This document shows positions 5,330 through 6,589 of a stretch of 6,589 bases of DNA, one piece after another (within the stretch, counting starts at the first letter, position 1; the number at the start of each line of letters is the position of its first letter). This DNA comes from an uncultured Pseudomonadota bacterium (GTDB lineage Bacteria; SAR324; NAC60-12): NCBI GenBank assembly GCA_913056375.1, contig CAJXNF010000166.1, forward strand, positions 1 to 6,589, given 5' to 3'. The notes under the pieces were generated by a model. That model did no database searches and was not told the DNA's origin. It saw only the letters and a program-made list of their open reading frames with translations. The translations under genes were made by a program, and so were the position numbers.

Positions 5330-6589
5330 ATGCGCGTCTTCACCGCTTCGCTGGCCACCGAGACCAACACCTTCTCACCGATCCCTACGGATCACGATTC
5401 CTTCCTCTCCGCTTTCTATGCGCGACCGGGTGAACATCCGGAGACCCCGACCATCTGCTCGGCGGTCTTTCCGGTGCTTCGGCGTCGTCAGGCTGAAGAA
5501 GGCTTCACCCTGATCGAAGGCACAGCTGCCTGGGCCGAACCGGGAGGCTATGTGCGACAGGATGTCTACGAGGGGTTACGGGACGAAATCCTTGGTCAAT
5601 TGCAGGCAGCTTTGCCGGTGGATTGTGTGATCCTCGGACTGCACGGAGCGATGGTGGCCCGAGAGACCGATGACTGCGAGGGGGACCTGCTGGCGCGTGT
5701 TCGTGAACTGGTTGGGCCAAACGTGGTGGTGGCCGCAGAACTTGATCCGCACAGCCACCTGACGGCCAAGCGGGTCGATGCGGCTGATCTGCTGGTGGCC
5801 TTTCAGGAATTCCCACACATCGACTTCGAAGCCCGGGCCGAGCAGGTCGTGGAGTTGGCCCTGGCCGCAACGCGAGGCCAGATCCAACCCGTGATGTCGA
5901 CCTATGACTGCCGAATGATCGATGTCTTTCCCACCACCCAGGAGCCGATGCGCAGCTTTGTGGATGGGATGAAAGCTCTCGAAGGAAAGGCCGGCATCCT
6001 TTCGGTTTCACTGATCCATGGCTTCATGGCGGGAGATGTGCCCGAGATGGGAACGCAGCTGCTGGTGATCACCGATAACGCTCCTGCGAAAGGCGTTCAG
6101 TTAGCCCGGGAGTTGGGTGAAAAGATCTTCGCCCTGCGTGGCACAACCAAGATGCACACCTACACTCTTGAAGAGGCCCTTGCGCAGGTGGAACAGGCTG
6201 TCTCCGGTGCCGGACCGATCGTGCTGGCTGACATGTGGGACAACCCGGGAGGAGGCACCTCGGGTGACAATACCCTGATTCTGCATGCCTTGATCAAAGC
6301 CGGAGTGACTTCCCTCGGAGTCTCAACGATCTGGGATCCCCAAGCTGCGCAGCTCGCTCACGGAGCAGGAGTCGGTACGCACCTGGAGATGCGCATCGGC
6401 GGCAAGACCGGCACCGCCGAGGAAAAGAAGGGCGGCGTGGTCATTGACAAGAAGACCTGGTTCGTCTCCTTCGGCCGTTACCCCCGCGAGGACCAACCCC
6501 GCTATGTCGTCGTCGTCCTGGTCGAGAGCGGAGGTTCCGGCGGCAAGACCTCGGCTCCGGTCGCCGGCGCCATCTACCGCCGCCTTTAC
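5330..6589 (+). CDS. M81-family (MlrC-like) metallopeptidase, joined in frame to a penicillin-binding-protein tail; no stop before window edge
   Basis: The frame starts at ATG 5330, with GGGGA (5317-5321) 8 nt before, and stays open for 420 codons. Residues 1 to about 356 are clearly M81/MlrC: the ETNTFSP hallmark (11-17), GLHGAM (103-108), the D139-P-H141 element and H163 (FPHIDFEAR), which I take as the zinc ligands, then DVFPTTQEPM and the MlrC C-terminal domain motif DNPGGGTSGDNT (304-315). M81 enzymes are metallohydrolases; the founding member cleaves linearised microcystin products. They usually run to about 480-510 residues, so some 130 residues of the C-terminal domain are missing. 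From GGKTG (357-361) on, the sequence instead matches the end of a class B penicillin-binding protein (separate entry). Up to the join the gene is intact and neighbours RidA. The fusion is unlikely to be a real functional protein: the tail lacks the other transpeptidase motifs, and the M81 domain is cut mid-fold. Confidence 0.85.
   Translation, partial: MRVFTASLATETNTFSPIPTDHDSFLSAFYARPGEHPETPTICSAVFPVLRRRQAEEGFTLIEGTAAWAEPGGYVRQDVYEGLRDEILGQLQAALPVDCVILGLHGAMVARETDDCEGDLLARVRELVGPNVVVAAELDPHSHLTAKRVDAADLLVAFQEFPHIDFEARAEQVVELALAATRGQIQPVMSTYDCRMIDVFPTTQEPMRSFVDGMKALEGKAGILSVSLIHGFMAGDVPEMGTQLLVITDNAPAKGVQLARELGEKIFALRGTTKMHTYTLEEALAQVEQAVSGAGPIVLADMWDNPGGGTSGDNTLILHALIKAGVTSLGVSTIWDPQAAQLAHGAGVGTHLEMRIGGKTGTAEEKKGGVVIDKKTWFVSFGRYPREDQPRYVVVVLVESGGSGGKTSAPVAGAIYRRLY
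6398..6589 (+). other. C-terminal fragment of a class B penicillin-binding protein transpeptidase
   Basis: Codons 357-420 of the open frame read GGKTGTAEE, then KKTWFVSFGRYP, YVVVVLVESGG and SAPVAGAIYRRLY. This is the order seen at the end of PBP2/FtsI-like enzymes: the KTG(T) active-site motif, a strand with a W-F-V-x-F/Y core, a Val-rich strand ending in E-x-GG, and the APV helix. In a real PBP the SxxK serine motif and SxN motif lie some 100-300 residues earlier; they are absent here because that region is M81 protein. Third-position G/C, counted by eye, rises from about 65% in the 57 codons before the join to about 85% after it, with arginine codons shifting towards CGC. The fragment therefore appears to come from another gene, perhaps another genome. 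Confidence 0.75.

Noticed and set aside
5505..6011. Long minus-strand frame opposite the M81 gene
   Set aside because: It is rich in Pro, Arg, Ser and Gly, as expected from the antisense of a GC-rich gene; the plus-strand frame carries clear M81 motifs.
6506..6517. Four GTC repeats as a possible microsatellite
   Set aside because: They encode the Val-rich strand normal for penicillin-binding-protein tails; the repeat is too short to mean anything.
1..6589. CRISPR arrays, insertion sequences, tRNA or rRNA genes, phage or defence genes
   Set aside because: I looked on both strands and found no repeated spacers, transposase motifs, terminal inverted repeats, tRNA-like folds or defence-type domains.

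Overview
The window looks like chromosomal DNA from a diderm (Gram-negative-type) bacterium of moderate GC content. The clue is a solute-binding protein with a twin-arginine signal peptide and no lipobox cysteine, so it should be free in a periplasm. The sequence does not fix the taxon; an uncultured environmental proteobacterium or similar is a guess.

Layout. On the minus strand, reading from 4611 down to 350, lies a compact four-gene operon: a CUT1-type (family 1) ABC sugar-binding protein, a MalF/UgpA-like permease, a MalG/UgpE-like permease and a Gfo/Idh/MocA-family NAD(P)-dependent oxidoreductase. No ABC ATPase is present. Beyond a short spacer with a weak inverted repeat (218-349), an unrecognised minus-strand reading frame starts at 217 and runs off the left edge. 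On the plus strand, diverging from the transporter operon across a 333-nt control region (4612-4944), are a RidA-family enamine/imine deaminase gene and, 19 nt after it, an M81-family (MlrC-like) metallopeptidase gene that runs off the right edge.

How the genes may work together. The ABC system would import a sugar-like or polyol-like solute and the Gfo/Idh enzyme could oxidise it or a derivative. RidA would clear reactive enamine/imine intermediates, and the M81 enzyme would hydrolyse an amide or peptide-like bond. One possible reading is a catabolic cassette for an amino- or amide-containing compound, but the substrate cannot be read from the sequence.

The most striking observation is at the right end. 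The M81 reading frame is joined in frame, at a shared Gly-Gly-Lys-Thr-Gly stretch (about 6398-6412), to the C-terminal tail of a class B penicillin-binding protein (the KTG motif and following strands). Codon use becomes clearly more G/C-ending after the join. This is best explained as a chimera formed at microhomology (assembly or amplification artefact); a real recombination is less likely. I do not see a convincing new biological system in the rest of the window.
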